From contig CM043968.1 in the NCBI GenBank assembly GCA_014529385.2, positions 10,365,648-10,429,647 of the forward strand: a DNA stretch of 64,000 bases. Reading direction: 5' to 3'. The first letter of the stretch is position 1. Each line of letters begins with the position of its first letter. A model generated the notes under the pieces. It was not told where the DNA came from, ran no database searches, and saw only the letters and a program-made list of their open reading frames with translations. Of this stretch, positions 23,153 to 36,055 are shown one piece after another. Source of the stretch: Adiantum capillus-veneris. Its lineage: Eukaryota; Streptophyta; Polypodiopsida; Polypodiales; Pteridaceae. The translations under genes and the position numbers were made by a program.

Positions 23153-23667
23153 GTCATAGCATCTGACCATGATTGCTAGTTCTATTTACAACACACACAC
23201 ACACACTCACAATGGCATAGCATTTGACCTTGATGGCATCAGGGGGCTTCTGATTGTGCCCTAGATCACTGTATCTGACTACAAAATATGACATCCAACC
23301 TTTAAACACTCAAACTTCATGTAAGTTGATGCCTCATAGGAGTCTACCGTATGCTTTACAAAATTAATACTGCTATCTCTTGCTATGGTGAAACTCTACA
23401 GCTAAGTAAAGCTTTCCAATTTGCTGTTTTTTTAGCAAGGTACATCTAATTACCTAACCACATGGGAATAGTCCCTTGTGGAAATAACCCTTGGAATGGA
23501 AAAACCCCTTGTGGGTCTAACTGTTTAAATCCCTTATGGGTCTGCATTACTGGTAGTTTGTTGTGTCGAGGCAAGTCTCTTCCTCTTCCACTCATGAAGC
23601 GTCACGCTACATCTTGATCAAAGGATCGGTGGCTTGACACGGCTCTGAGCCTTCAATAGCGTGGTAT

Positions 23668-23927
23668 GATTCAAAAGGCATCTCCCCCCCTATGCTAGGT
23701 GTCTACTCCATAATTGTGGCGTTTGCACCCTCTTCCACTATGTAAGGTGAGGGGAACTCCCTCACTTAGACTTGGTGTAACGGGGTTAGGTCTGTTTGAT
23801 TCAAAAGGCATCTCCCCCCCTATGCTAGGTGTCTACTCCATAATTGTGGCGTTTGCACCCTCTTCCACTATGTAAGGTGAGGGGAACTCCCTCACTTAGA
23901 CTTGGTGTAACGGGGTTAGGTCTGTTT
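23668..23927. repeat. 130-bp perfect tandem duplication
   Basis: Units 23,668-23,797 and 23,798-23,927 are identical as far as I can read, starting GATTCAAAAGGCATCTCC and ending GGGGTTAGGTCTGTTT. No coding content. Identity implies a recent event. Confidence 0.95.
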
Positions 23928-26270
23928 GATGCTTGGCTTCACACGAATCTACTGTTGTGATGATGGCTTCACTTTAAAGTTTTTATTCATTGTCATTAAT
24001 GTTTATTGAGCATTCTACCACACTGGCTTTTTTAGTCTTTTACTAATGTTAATAGAAGGTATACCTGATTAGATGTTGCAGGGTTTTGGAGTAAAACTCT
24101 AAATTAAGCAGAAAGGATGGTTTTTTTTTGCTTCCCACCTGCAACTATTAACATACTTACTCACAATAGTTTTTTGTTGCTTGACAAAAAGTGGCATCAA
24201 TTCTATGGTTACTGATCAGATTGTTACCTAAATGGGGAAATTGATCTAACTGATCACTTGTTGTGATACTCTGAAATATTATGTGATGGTTCATATTCTG
24301 GTGGGTTATGAGGATATTCAAGGAAACTTATCATGGAAACTTTTGAAAAATTGATGTTTCTTTGCATTAAAATTGATACTTATGGTGAGAATAGTGGCAT
24401 TGCTAGTTATGCTGTCAAAATTTGAATCTAGAATATTGTAGTTGTTTTTCTGGGTATAATACATTCAATTTGCAAAAAATCCGAATCATTGGTGCTCTGG
24501 CTATGGCCTTGGCTCTGGCTCTAGTTGGCACTTATCTGACACTTCTTTTACTCTGGCAAATTCTTCTCTAAATTGTTCTTAGATCCTTTCACTTCTTACT
24601 GGCCTCTATGGTTTTGCAGGATTATAACATGGTTTGGATCTTTCTTGGTTTGGATTCATACATAAATCTAGTTTTCATTTTTTTTAAAAGCATTGTCTTA
24701 ATTTTTGATATGGCCTTGAGAAGTACTGGTCTGGCCTTTTTTTGCTCTACCACCTGTGTATGGTATGGCATGGGGGAGGCTACTTACATTGACAAAACAC
24801 TAAACCTTCAGCTTGATACTTAGTCTATTAGCTTAAAACTGGTTCTTTTTTTTACTACATCTAGTTGGCCAGCTCTGGCTCTGGCTCTGGCTGGCACTTC
24901 TCTGGCTCTGGCTAATACTGCTCTGAGATGTTTTTTTGCAAGATCCTCACTTTTTTGTGTTGACCTTGTTGGACTTTGTCTTGCTTGCCTTGAGGTGATA
25001 AATCTAAAACATATCACTGATTACTTGAATAATACCTTTAATCTGGTCCAAGTTTGATTAATCTAAAAATACAAAAAGCTCTATACTAAGCAAGGAATAT
25101 TGGTCCTTTTTTCACTACATTTGGTCTTTTAATCCTTCTCTCTACTTATGGATAATGATCTGGTGCTTTAGATACCTAATTTTGTTATGATATTATGATT
25201 TGGGGGAGACTGTTTTGACTTACTAACCTTAATCTAACCTTAACCTATTGCTTGGATGTCGAGCTTAGATCTGGTTTTTTACATACAATTTCCACTACAG
25301 CTAGTTAATACTGGTCTGAACTGGTTTGACTATAACTGGTTGTAGCCACATTTTGTACCTTCAGCTTTATACTTAGATTGTCGGCTTAATACTGGTCCTT
25401 TTTTCACTAAATCTGATTGGAATCTTTCTGGCCAACTATGGCTTGAATCTAGATAAAGATACTTCGGGCCTGCTCACTAAAGCTTGAGTAAAAATCTATT
25501 TAAAAACTTTTGTTGTTATACGTTATTGATGGTTCATTGTGGCACTAAGTAAGGGATGAACTGAAAGCATGTTTTACCATTGAGAATGAGCTCCATTTTT
25601 TTGACTCTGGATGATGCTTCCTTGGCAGCTCAATCTAGCTATTGTTTTGATACCAATCTCTTTATGATACTTAAATGGGTGCTGATAGGTAAGCAGGCCT
25701 ATTGCAAAAGATTACTCGTTTAACTAAGGTTTTTATTGGCTAACCTAAACCTGTGTTTTTTTCATACATTGCTTAAACTAAGGAAATTGCATAAGATGAT
25801 ATGGAGTCGTCAACTTCCTCTCACAATAAAAGGTTATTATAAAGAAAAACTCTATAACATATGAAGCAATTATGGTAGGATTACTTTGTATAGGACAATA
25901 AGCTAGTGTAAAATTTTGTAAGTTTGACATGGATAACAAATGATAGGTTTCTTGAAGCCTTCCATACATAGCCAAGTCTAACATATCTGTTGTCCTGACT
26001 ATATGGATGCAAGTAAGAATTCTATCTTGGCTTAAAGAGTTTTGGGGCTTACTGCAGTCCGACTTTGAAAACACTTGATGATTCAATTGGGATAGTTTTG
26101 ATACCTTTGTACAAATTCATTTGGAATGATACTTCATTCTTATTATGTTGTATAGTTATGAATCAAAGACTGAGTTGTTTCTATACTTATCTTTGCCTAG
26201 ACATCTTTAGCTAGTCGTCTTTTTGAACATCCTGTTCATTGGTGTGTTATTTATTTTAATTAAAACAGCT
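23928..26270. other. Noncoding sequence with degenerate internal repeats
   Basis: No supported gene. Phrases recur with drift: CTGGTCCTTTTTTCACTA at about 25,395 resembles stretches near 24,840 and 25,105. ACCTTCAGCTT plus TACTTAG recurs at 24,804 and 25,357. GGCTCTGGCT clusters at 24,505 and 24,875. This looks like an old tandem or segmental repeat. Confidence 0.45.
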
Positions 26271-26273
26271 ACA

Positions 26274-26274
26274 C

Positions 26275-26317
<43 letters not shown>

Positions 26318-26440
26318 CTATAAAAATTCAGCACACTCTTTCTCTTGCTATAAACACACACACACACACACACACATGAGCACGTACACACACACACACA
26401 CATACACACATAGTTACACTCACACGCACACATTCAAACA
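26274..26440. repeat. (CT)n and (CA)n microsatellite cluster
   Basis: CT tract about 26,274-26,313, CA tract 26,354-26,376, and interrupted CA to about 26,440. Confidence 0.9.
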
Positions 26441-27041
26441 AACACACGCATGTCATACGCACTCATAAGAAGAAAAATTGAAGAAGCTCAACGTCGACGC
26501 CCAAAGCAACAAAGAAGAATGACCAAAACCACGCGATGGCGACAATAGATCAAGAAATGACGCCGAAGGAATGCCCCAACTGGCACCAAAGTTGACAAGC
26601 GTGCTACACCGATGCACCAGTAAACCTGCAATTTGTCGACATCTCGTCCACGACACATCTCCACAAAAAACATATGTAGGGTAATCCATTTTCCTTTTTC
26701 AAGACAAAACCTTGTAAAAAAAGACCATTTGTATATTGCCACCTCTCTCTAGGTGATGGTCACAAAGGCCCACCTAGGAGATATCATTTTAAAATTCTCC
26801 TAAAACAAAGCATCAACCATCTAGGACCCAGTTCCTTAATTTGTCTCTCCTGATTATGGCCTAAGCCTAAAACATATTATCCTAAACTAAGCAAGCCGGC
26901 ACCTATAAAACAGCATTGAGAGGTCACTATCGGGGAGTCAACACTTGAGAGGGAAGCCATGCACACACACTGACACCAAGGGTTGCTACGCACAAGAATA
27001 GGAACTCCATACACGGGAATTTTCCCTAGAGAATGCACTAT

Positions 27042-27133
<92 letters not shown>

Positions 27134-27225
27134 CGGTCTCCACCTTGCCGAAACGAAGGTTTTTGTAAATACCACCTTGCATCAAGTTTGCCCTCACATC
27201 CCGAGGGGTTTTCATCATCTACATC

Positions 27226-27305
<80 letters not shown>

Positions 27306-27400
27306 CGGTCTCCACCTTGCCAAAACGAAGGTTTTTGTAAATACCACCTTGCATCAAGTTTGCCCTCACATCCCGAGGGGTTTTCATCATCTACATCTAT
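27042..27400. repeat. Tandem duplication of a (CT)n plus 99-bp unit
   Basis: A CT tract (27,042-27,129) followed by about 99 bases starting CACCACGGTCTCCACCTTGC is repeated as CT (27,229-27,300) plus the same 99 bases (27,301-27,400), nearly identical. A short GT tract follows. The block sits upstream of a primer-binding-site-like motif, so it may lie within the 5' LTR or leader of the Tat-like element. Confidence 0.9.
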
Positions 27401-27573
27401 GTGTGTGTGTGTGTTTTCGTGCTCTTGATTAGTGTTATTTGCATCACTGTTGTCCACGTCCTAACGGCTCAAAGCTAGGTGGTGCCCGCTATTCACTTCT
27501 CGTGACGAGTTCGGTGTGCACGGTCCTGGCGTAGAGGCCATTGAGGTATGTTTTGCACTTGCGCTTTTCATTT

Positions 27574-27590
27574 GGTGCCCCTGCAAGGTT
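27574..27590 (+). promoter_or_regulatory. Likely primer-binding site of the Tat-like element
   Basis: TTTGGTGCCCCTGCAAGG follows a TTTTCA end. The TTGGTGCC form is typical directly after plant Tat/Athila 5' LTRs. The left border of the LTR was not found, and no matching 3' LTR is visible downstream. Confidence 0.5.
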
Positions 27591-27599
27591 TCTCGGAAC

Positions 27600-28517
27600 C
27601 CTTCAGTTTACAACACTAAAAACGATGCACGTCGTTGACCATGGACAAGTGGATGTGGGAATTCTCTAATTGGAGAATGAAGGAGGAAGAAATTGAAGAA
27701 GCACTAACAACCTTAATCTAAGTGTTGTTGTCGGAATACATTGTCGTCAACATCCAACGAGCAAGATCTTCCTCTGGCAGTTCTCATTCTAACCGTAAAT
27801 CAAGAGCCACCAGAGGGAGGACAGCAAACTGCTCTCATTGCTGTCACCCACCACACTTCATCAATGAGTGCCATCAACGAAAGTAAAGGAGAAGAAAAAA
27901 TCCTCTACATCGACGTCCACTACAAAGAAATCATCCATATTGAGGAAGGAAAGAGGTTAGTGAAGCCACTCTTCCCCAAGGAATTTGAAAATAGAAGTGT
28001 AGCCTCTTCTCCTAAGTGGTCTGAAGGGGCTGCTCGTGCCAAAGGAAAAGGAGGGCTAGGCCAATCCTAAATCACATGACCCCCAGGGAAGGAGAAACAC
28101 CTGGCCACGTGAGTCCTTTGAGTTTGGAAAGCAGAATTGTGCCTAGGCTGCCAAAAATAAGGTCATCCGAAGCAAAGCAGTGGAAGATAGCCTATCTTTG
28201 TGCATCATGGATAACGGACCAACCACTTTTTTGTTTAGGTTTCTGCAACACATGCACGTAGATATTATTGTAGATAGGAAGATTTTCTATCAGCAAAAGA
28301 TTGTGTATTTGTTTGGTGTTGCGGTGCTAGGAGAGATCCTTAGCTCCCCAAACCCCATTATCCTCCCCATGTTCGATTACCATCACTCCTTTAGTGTTTC
28401 AATTTTCATCCTGTTTTGATCTATCCACCCAACCTTGTAAGAAAGCCTCTATAAGCCACAAAGTCATTTGTGTTTAAGAGAAAGAAAAAAAAAAGAGTTT
28501 GAAAATTGTGTTTTGCA
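27600..28517 (+). other. Leader of the Tat-like element, small frame of unknown meaning
   Basis: A 109-codon open stretch at 27,741-28,070 has no recognised domain and starts at a TTG. Its first ATG is at MSAINESKGEEK. It could be a Gag N-terminus or an untranslated leader. The rest to 28,517 shows nothing. Confidence 0.35.
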
Positions 28518-31270
28518 ATGGAGAATGTTTCCTTCGAAACCTTCATGGGTAAGGTAGGGGAAGATGCTGCGGATTTCTTAGATAATCTTGAAATAGCATG
28601 TGTTGTCTCTGGAAGGAATGATGATGCTTTGCGTCTGCGTAGTTTTCCACTGTTAATGAAAGTGAAAGCAAGATCATGGTACAACACCTTGGTGCAAGCC
28701 ACCAAGGAGAGGTGGGACCTGCTAAGAATAGCATTTTTTAGGCGCTTTGGAGAAGGTACCACATCAGAGAAATTGTGGCAATTGTTGATGGAGTTGAAGC
28801 AAGGAAGTATGGTTGAATATGCAGTATACGAATCAAAGTTTGTGGATCCCCGCTACATATAAGGTAGCAGTTGAAGTAGCCCGCCTTAAAGATAAGAAGT
28901 TGCGTCTACAAGCCAGAACTAGCAAGGAAGAGGAACCAAGAAGGGTGCGACCACACCTAGTCATGCCTGTAGTAGCCGTCTAGAGGAATCAACCACAAGA
29001 ACCGACTCAAGATCAACAAGACCTACTCAATCGAATCACCAACCAGCTAGAGAATCTTTCATTACATCTGGTGCAGCAAGTGCATGCACCTGCCAAAAAT
29101 CCAGAGCAAGGAAGAGGGCAACAAAGACAGAATCAGGACTACCATTGTTACAATTGTGGAGAGGATGGCCATGACATGTACTAATGTCCGCATCCAAGAA
29201 GGCAGAACTTCAATGGGGGAGTGAGGCAGAATCAAATCTCTCCACCAAGGGCGAGACCACCACCGCCCAAGCAACCAGAGTCAATTCCACCGGTCCAAAT
29301 CCTTCAACCACCCATATAACCCCCAGAAACCAAGCAGTAAGTGTCATCAGTCTTGAAGCTAAAGGAAAGGTGAATGTAGAAGAGCGCATCAAAGAGAAGG
29401 ACAAAGGAAAAGAAAAAGTAGAAGAAGTGGATTCCATGGGAGTGAAGCGTGCTAGGCACGAAGAGGCCTCTCAAAGGGAGGAAAAAATGAAAGGAAAAGG
29501 AGAGTCTAGCAAGCATGCGCCTAATCCTTGGCGGAAGATCAACATCATGGATTTTTCGCTGGGTGAGTATGCTAAACTCAGAAAAAGGATTCACCATGGT
29601 AGAGCACATGGTGTTGGCATTGGTGTTTGCCACTACAAAGCTTTGCTCTTATCTATTGCCTAGACCCTTTGTAATTCTAACAATGGAAGAAGTCTTTCCA
29701 TATGTGATGCAACACATGGATGTCTTGTCTAGAATCTCTAAGTGGCTTGTTAGATTACAAGAGTTTGATTACACTATGCAAGTGGAAAACTCTACCAGAG
29801 CTAGTCTAGTAGGTATTCTTACTCATCATCACTATGAGAAGAAGCTAAAGGTCAACACAGAAGGCAAAGGGGTGACACCAATGGTGGAAATTCCTAAGCT
29901 AGAAGGAGCTCACTCTCTTTTCTTTGATGGAGCTTACAAAAGAACAGTGGACCGGCTGCAGCTGGCATTGTCATTTTCAATGAGTAAAGGAAAAAGGTAT
30001 TCTCTATTAGGTCGATGCTACACTCCCACTCCAACAATGAAGCAGAGTATACGGCCCTAATTCTTGGATTAGAACAATGTGCTTTGCAATGGGTTCAATG
30101 CCTAAATGTGTTTGGCGATGCCATGCTCTTGATTAAGCAGATAAATGGCATTTGGGTTTGTAAAAATCAGGTTTTCCTTGGCCAGTTATGCCAAGTTAAG
30201 GACCTTTTAAGAAAGTTTGAAGCGGTGCAGTTATTTCATGTCCCTAGGGCAAAAAATCAAGAAGCAAATGCTCTAGCCAAGGAAAGAATACAAGATGTTC
30301 CCATAGGAGCAATCAAACTAAAGTTGTCCCTCTTTCAGGGTAGCGATACTATGCGATACAAGAGAAATTATGTTTTGAATGGTATACCAAGGGCCAAAAA
30401 CAATGGCTTATTAGAAAGGCAACAAGATACTGTCTTATAAATAGCACCTTGTACTGCAAGGGCAAAGACCAGATCCTCATGCAAGTGACAATCTCCATTG
30501 AAATCACGAAGGCAATCTCAAGTTTCCATGATGGTGTTTGTGGCGGCCACTTTGCTCTAGATATCACTAGTAGGAAGATTCTACAGGCAGGATTCTCTTG
30601 GCCTAGTCTGAACAAGGATGTGCATCATTGGTGTAAAATGTGTAGAGCTTGTCAAGTATCCAATGATCGAACACTAACCTATGAGCCACAGACTCCTATC
30701 ATCTCATGTGGCCCATTTGAGAAGTGGGGAATAGATGCAATTGGTCCTTTACCAAGGGCCCAATCAAGTAAGCTGTACATTCTAGTTGGTGTAGACTACA
30801 TGACTCGATGGGTGGAAGTAGTATCCACCACATGCATTATAGCCCAAGAAGTGGCAAAGTTCATATTTAAGCACATTTGTTGCTGCTTTGGGACACCTTT
30901 GGAAATAATATATGATAGAGGGCCAGGTTTTAGAGGCAACTTGGTGGGAGAACTGATGAAAAAGTTAGGTATCACACGCTGACACTCCACTCCATACTAT
31001 CCATAGTGCAATGGTCTAGTAGAAAAGGTAAATGACATGATTTGTAAGATCATCGCAAAGCAGGTGAATAACCACACAAGTGATTGGGATAAGCATCTCA
31101 TGGCCGCTCTTTGGGCCTACCGCACGACATTCCGAATATCACTAGGTTTCACCCCTTTCCATCTGCTATATGGAAAGGAGGCCATTCTACCCATTGAGGT
31201 ACAGATAGCCAGCTTACGAGCTATGGCTAGTCGGTGTCTAAGGTGCTTTCCAAGCCGGTCTAGATAGCTT
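28518..31270 (+). pseudogene. Tat-like Ty3/gypsy polyprotein: Gag, two RNase H domains, integrase; protease and RT lost
   Basis: Gag starts at ATG 28,518 (MENVSFETFMGKVGED) with a capsid-like region (ADFLDNL ... KARSWYNTL), a TAA at 28,860-28,862, and a CCHC knuckle (CYNCGEDGHDMY, stop, C) at about 29,146-29,187. After a charged linker the sequence jumps, near 29,570, into the RT-associated RNase H (VFATTKLCSYLLPRP, then HMDVLSRISKWLVRLQEFDY). Protease and RT are deleted. A second, archaeal-type RNase H (NNEAEYTALILGLEQ ... HVPRAKNQEANALA, 30,033-30,290) is the hallmark of the Tat lineage. Integrase follows: HHCC (HFALDITSRKI, then CKMCRACQ), the core with GIDAIGPL (first Asp) and an altered second-Asp motif YDRGPGF, and a C-terminal part LWAYRTTFRISLGFTPFHLLYG, in three pieces with stops. 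C-terminal integrase and the 3' end are not recognisable beyond 31,230. Confidence 0.8.
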
Positions 31271-32216
31271 CTCAAACGGAGCTACAGAGGGAAAGTTATT
31301 GCAGTTGGAAAATGGAATGCTTTGCAAATCCCCAACGGATTGGGCAAATGAAGATGGTTGTCCAAGGTATATGTAAAGGGATTGAATTGTGGTGCATGTC
31401 GGTCTCTTTGGATCGTCAATCGGAGCTTTTGATGAGCAAGTTATGGCTACTTGAAGTTTCCAAGGGGGCAGTTCTGGAGTGTTTTGACTGCCTTGATAGG
31501 CATGCTATGTGGAGTTTTTTTGGCCTCTCCAAGGTTCTATAGGATACTCTGCAATGTGTGGAGTGAGCCAAAATTGTCATCTTGTCGATCGGAGTAGTGG
31601 TTTGGCAAGATATGGTAGACTAAATATGGAAGCAATTATTGGGAAAGTAGATACATGTGGTTGTTTTCCAACTTTGGGTGCATCACTCAAGGTCATAGAG
31701 GAGTTGGAAGGGAACAAAGCCTTTGGGGATCAAGGCCAGCTATATGGGCTTCCAATGGAATTTTGTAGGTGGTCCATCCGATGATCAAGCACGTAATTGG
31801 GGGGGGAGGTCAAAGGGGAATGCAAAAAGAGGTTAGATTTGAAGTGTTGAAGTTGACGATGGTGTGCGTATTGGGAAGTGTGTGGGTGAGGCCCTGCTAG
31901 TGTGAATTGTCTTTTTGAAGGTGTTTTTTGAGATGACATGTCTGATGTGAATACCTTGAGCTATATAGGGGCAACTATGTGTGTTTTGGGTGTGTTCCCC
32001 ATTCCCCCTCTTCATCTTCAGATGCCCCCACATAGGAACGTGTTGATTGCTCCTGGTGAAAGGTGAAAGCGGAGTTTGAAGCCGTTGGTGGATGGTGTGG
32101 TGAAATGTGTATGGTTGAATTGCATTGTAATGGAAATGGCCTATGAACTTTGAGAATAGTGGAATTAAGAGAATTAGAGTGGCATTTTTGTGAGACTACT
32201 TTGAGAACATAGAGGG
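31271..32216. other. No gene; possible polypurine tract at 31,800-31,820
   Basis: GGGGGGGAGGTCAAAGGGG at about 31,800-31,818 could be the polypurine tract of the Tat-like element, but no LTR repeat of 26.9-27.6 kb follows it. The rest is unassigned. Confidence 0.35.
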
Positions 32217-32853
32217 TGAACTTAATTGATGGTAGCAACATGAACATAGTACTTAATTAACTTCGCATGAACAATAATTTTGCAAGAGAGAGAGTATTAG
32301 AGAACATGACAATAGTTAAGGACCGGATTTACGGCCCCCCTCGAAAAGGCATTGTATTATAGATTCTTCCATCAAGAGAGACTTGGTACAATACAATCTT
32401 TGTGTTCCTTGTGACCTTGGTGATGCTACGAAGGTGGAAAACTTCATGCATCACGAGCATAACATAAACTTTGAAAAAAGCATTAACTATCCCAAGAATC
32501 GGTCCCAAGGCCTCAAACACCTTCGAAGGTGGAGAGAGCTAGCGGGGAATGAGGGTAGGTAAGAGGAAGAAGAATTTTTCATAGGAGAAAGAAATAACTC
32601 CTCACTTATCCTCACTCTTCTTGCTTAGCATAGCATAATGGCATAGTAATAAAGATGAAGAAGAAGGCAAGTTTAAGCATTGAAGCATGGATCTTGGTTG
32701 GATTTGCATTCCACATCCAAGATTGTTGGTATAGGCTCTCCACTTCTCAACAAGCTTGGAGAATGAGATAAATCTCTTGCACTCTGCACTCCACACAATG
32801 AGAGAATGTGTGTGTGTGTGTGGGAGAGTATACCCCCCTCTCATGCTTGGTCC

Positions 32854-32921
<68 letters not shown>

Positions 32922-33711
32922 ATATCTAATTATATCATTTTGGACATGTGTCCTCTTTTTCCTCTTTCAGAGAAAGAACTTAATTATTTATTTTTATGCA
33001 TCTAAATTCTCATTGGACCCCTTTAAAACCTATCCAATAGGATTCAAGCACATCATGAGGTCCACATGTGGAGAATTTTTTGAACATGTGTCTTTTATGC
33101 TACTTAAGTCATTTGGTTTGAATTGAATACTTCAAGCACTTAGTCAATCAAGCATGGAAACATTGATGTCTCTTGAGAGTTTATCTTTGAATTGAACACT
33201 TCAAGAACCCTAGTCATTTTAGGCATAAAAATCACCTCAAGCTTTAGGCAAGGTTCCCATAACCACTTTAAGCATCTTAGCACCTCATGCTTGGGTATGA
33301 TTCCCATCTCCAGGTTAGCCCTAGCTTGCGTAAGGTCAAAGGAATTTTTAACACTAAATTTTGGAGGTCTTTAATGAAGATAACCCTAAGGTATTTTTAG
33401 CTCCATTAGATGCACATTGCTCTTTGATAGACTACCTCCTTTTGGACCCCTATTGAGATGTAACCATCTCTCCTCTTAGTCCCATGTTGAGGTAAATCTA
33501 GAAGCACTTATTGCACATTTCTCTTTCTTAAAATGTCTCCTTTTGAACTTCTATTCAAATGCAACCATTTCTCTTTTTGGTCCCATGTTGAGATAGGTAT
33601 GAAGCACATATCCATATCCTAACTCTTGTTCCCCTTTCATCTTTGCATATTAAATGATCAGATTAATATGAGAAAATCATTTGGTAAAGCTAGATATTAT
33701 ATTTTATGACA
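32217..33711 (-). repeat. Diverged Ty3/gypsy LTR, minus orientation
   Basis: The right border, TTTTATGACATTACCTCTCT (33,705 on), is the reverse complement of the family's polypurine tract plus LTR start. The left part shares CATGAACA, GAGAGAG and GGACCGGATTTAC with the minus LTR at 49.9-51.5 kb, but the outermost bases are too diverged to place exactly. It contains (CT)n at 32,855-32,918 and (GT)n at 32,806-32,821. It is the 3' LTR of the minus-strand element whose coding remnants follow to the right. Confidence 0.7.
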
Positions 33712-34084
33712 TTACCTCTCTCTTGAAATCATAGTCATCCTTGACTATGAGGTAAAGAAGATAAAGCCTAGTCATTAGTCCATGTTTCTTAGCGGGTAGA
33801 GGATCCCGTTTTACCCTACGATATCATTCCATAATGGATGACTAATCCATTTGGTGCTTGGGAGACTTAGCTGCCAGAAGCATGTCTGCTCTTTAGTCCA
33901 TATCATACTTCCAAAGTAGAGTGACAAATTCTACTTGGTGTTTGGGAGACGTCATCACCACAAACATGATCCTAAGCATGCATACTTCTTAAATTTTGTG
34001 CACAATAAAAGAAAGAGATGAGTCTTATAAGACAAAAACATTGTTCATTTAAAATGCATTTTCATTTTCTTACTCTAGTGTAGC

Positions 34085-35634
34085 ATCGTAAGCATTGACA
34101 AGGTTCATATTATCCTTAAGCTAGGTTCCTTACATCCATCTAGCATCTTTGAAAGGATAATTCTTAAACTTAACAAGATACCATTTGATAAAATTACCAT
34201 TCCTTAGTACCTTGTCTTCGTGTCGAAGAATCAATTTGGGTTGCAACACCTCTTCTTGATCTTCGATCTCTGGTGGGTCCTCCATTATTGGTTCTTTTGG
34301 TGGCTCTCGTTTGTAAGGCTTGAGTAGGCTAACATGGTTAGCATTGTGAATGAGCCAATGGTTGGGTAGCTTTAACTAATGATCCATCTCATTGATTGGC
34401 TTAAGAATTTTAAAACAAAGTACCATAGTATCTTTTTGCTAGTTTAGCATAATACTCTTGATGGCTTGTAGGATTCTTGCCCGTAGTATGCCTTAGATGA
34501 GTCTTGAGAAACTTTAGCAAGACCCAATCATTTTTCTTAAAAACTAAGGCTCTTTTGTGCTTATTAGCAGCAACCCTTTTTACCTTTGCTTTGAGATGGA
34601 TATAACCTCTTAAATCTTTGGAAAAGATTCTTGTGAGTCTCGGCTATATTCATCAACAACAGTGAATATTTTCCCATATACTTTAAGTAGTAAGGGACTT
34701 TTGGATCTTCCCTCTTTAACCTGCTTTCCCCATAGAAGTATGTACAATGTCATTGTACGCATACTCTATAAGAGGTAGGTACTTCTTTCATTGAGAACGT
34801 TGATCTACTTCCATGACATAGGCTTTTAGTAGATTCAAGAATCGTTAGATTAGTTATTTCACTTTGGTCATCCGTTTGTGGATTATAGGCCAAAAGAGAG
34901 ATTTAATCTACTTCCTAGATTCTCAAAGAGACCCTTCTAGAAATTACTAGTCATTCTAGGATCTTTGTCCAGCACTATGGATGTTGGCAAGTGTCATGAT
35001 ACTTGAAAATTTGAGATCTAAAGAGGGTTGCTGTTTGAAGTGCCTTAATAGTCTTTTTGACTAGCATAGAGTGTGTTTTCTTGCTTAGCCTATCGACTGA
35101 AACAATCCAAGTTGCTTCCCTCGATCAAATTTCAATTTCTGGTATACTACACATTTTTAAACATACTCTTGTATGTTTACTTTTCATGGTAGACCAACAG
35201 AAATACATTTCTACTCCTCAAAAAGTAGATTATGGAATCCCTCTTTGCCCCATATAAGGAGAAACATATGACTTTCTTATTGTATTGGTGAATAGCACAT
35301 AGCCTATTGTCGTTTGGAAGATAACCATCCTTCAAGGTGAATGGTTCTTTTTTTTCCTTCCCTAATGCAAAGGCTGTAGTTACGTACTTAAAGTTTCGGA
35401 CAATACCACACTCATCTATCATAAAAGATAGATCATTGTGAGTTGTTATAGACACCACATTTACCCTTGGCCATCGTGAAAGTGCATCGACCACTTGATT
35501 GTGCTTGCCAGCAATGTGAGCAATATGAAATTTAAATTGCAAAAGAAAATTAGCCCACCTGATTTGTTTGTCGAAGAGTTTGGTTTGTGTTATGAAGTTA
35601 TTGAGGCTTTGTGATCCATTTCTAGGATGAATGG
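34085..35634 (-). pseudogene. Ty3/gypsy 3' pol remnant (chromodomain, integrase, RNase H end)
   Basis: Reading right to left on the minus strand: RNase H end with the tether HIAHIAGKHNQVVDALSRWP (near 35,500), the region PFTLKDGYL (near 35,330), diverged integrase (35,180-34,400) with many breaks, and a chromodomain-like tail near 34,090-34,320. It is the 3' half of the element whose LTR is at 32.2-33.7 kb. At 35,634 it is cut by the insertion of the plus-strand element. Its RNase H resumes at 44,503 and continues with RT to about 44,990. Confidence 0.8.
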
Positions 35635-36015
35635 TATCATAATAATCAATATCTAATTCTCCTAAATTATTTTCTCATGTTAAACTCATCATTTAATATG
35701 GGGAAGTGCCAGGGGAGAAAAAGCTAGAATATTGGTTAAGCTGGCAGACTGAGCCACAGTAGGGATCCAAAGGAGGGAAAATAGGGATCCAAAGGGTGGT
35801 ATCTGCAGAAGAGCTATGTACATGAGATGTGCTCCAAAGACCCTAGGGTGTAGCACATTAAGACTTCCAAAATGCTAAGGTTCCAAAATTCAAAATGTAA
35901 GTCCAAAGGGTTGAAGCTTAGGAAAATTGGATGGTTGGTGTGTGTGTCAAAGTCAATGCATGTTCCAAATCATGAGGGGGCGAGCCCTAAAGGTACGAGG
36001 ATGAGAGAGAAAGTT

Positions 36016-36055
<40 letters not shown>

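Noticed and set aside
27042-27400. CRISPR-like or regulated repeat array
   Set aside because: Only two units, each dominated by (CT)n, in a plant-type transposon context.
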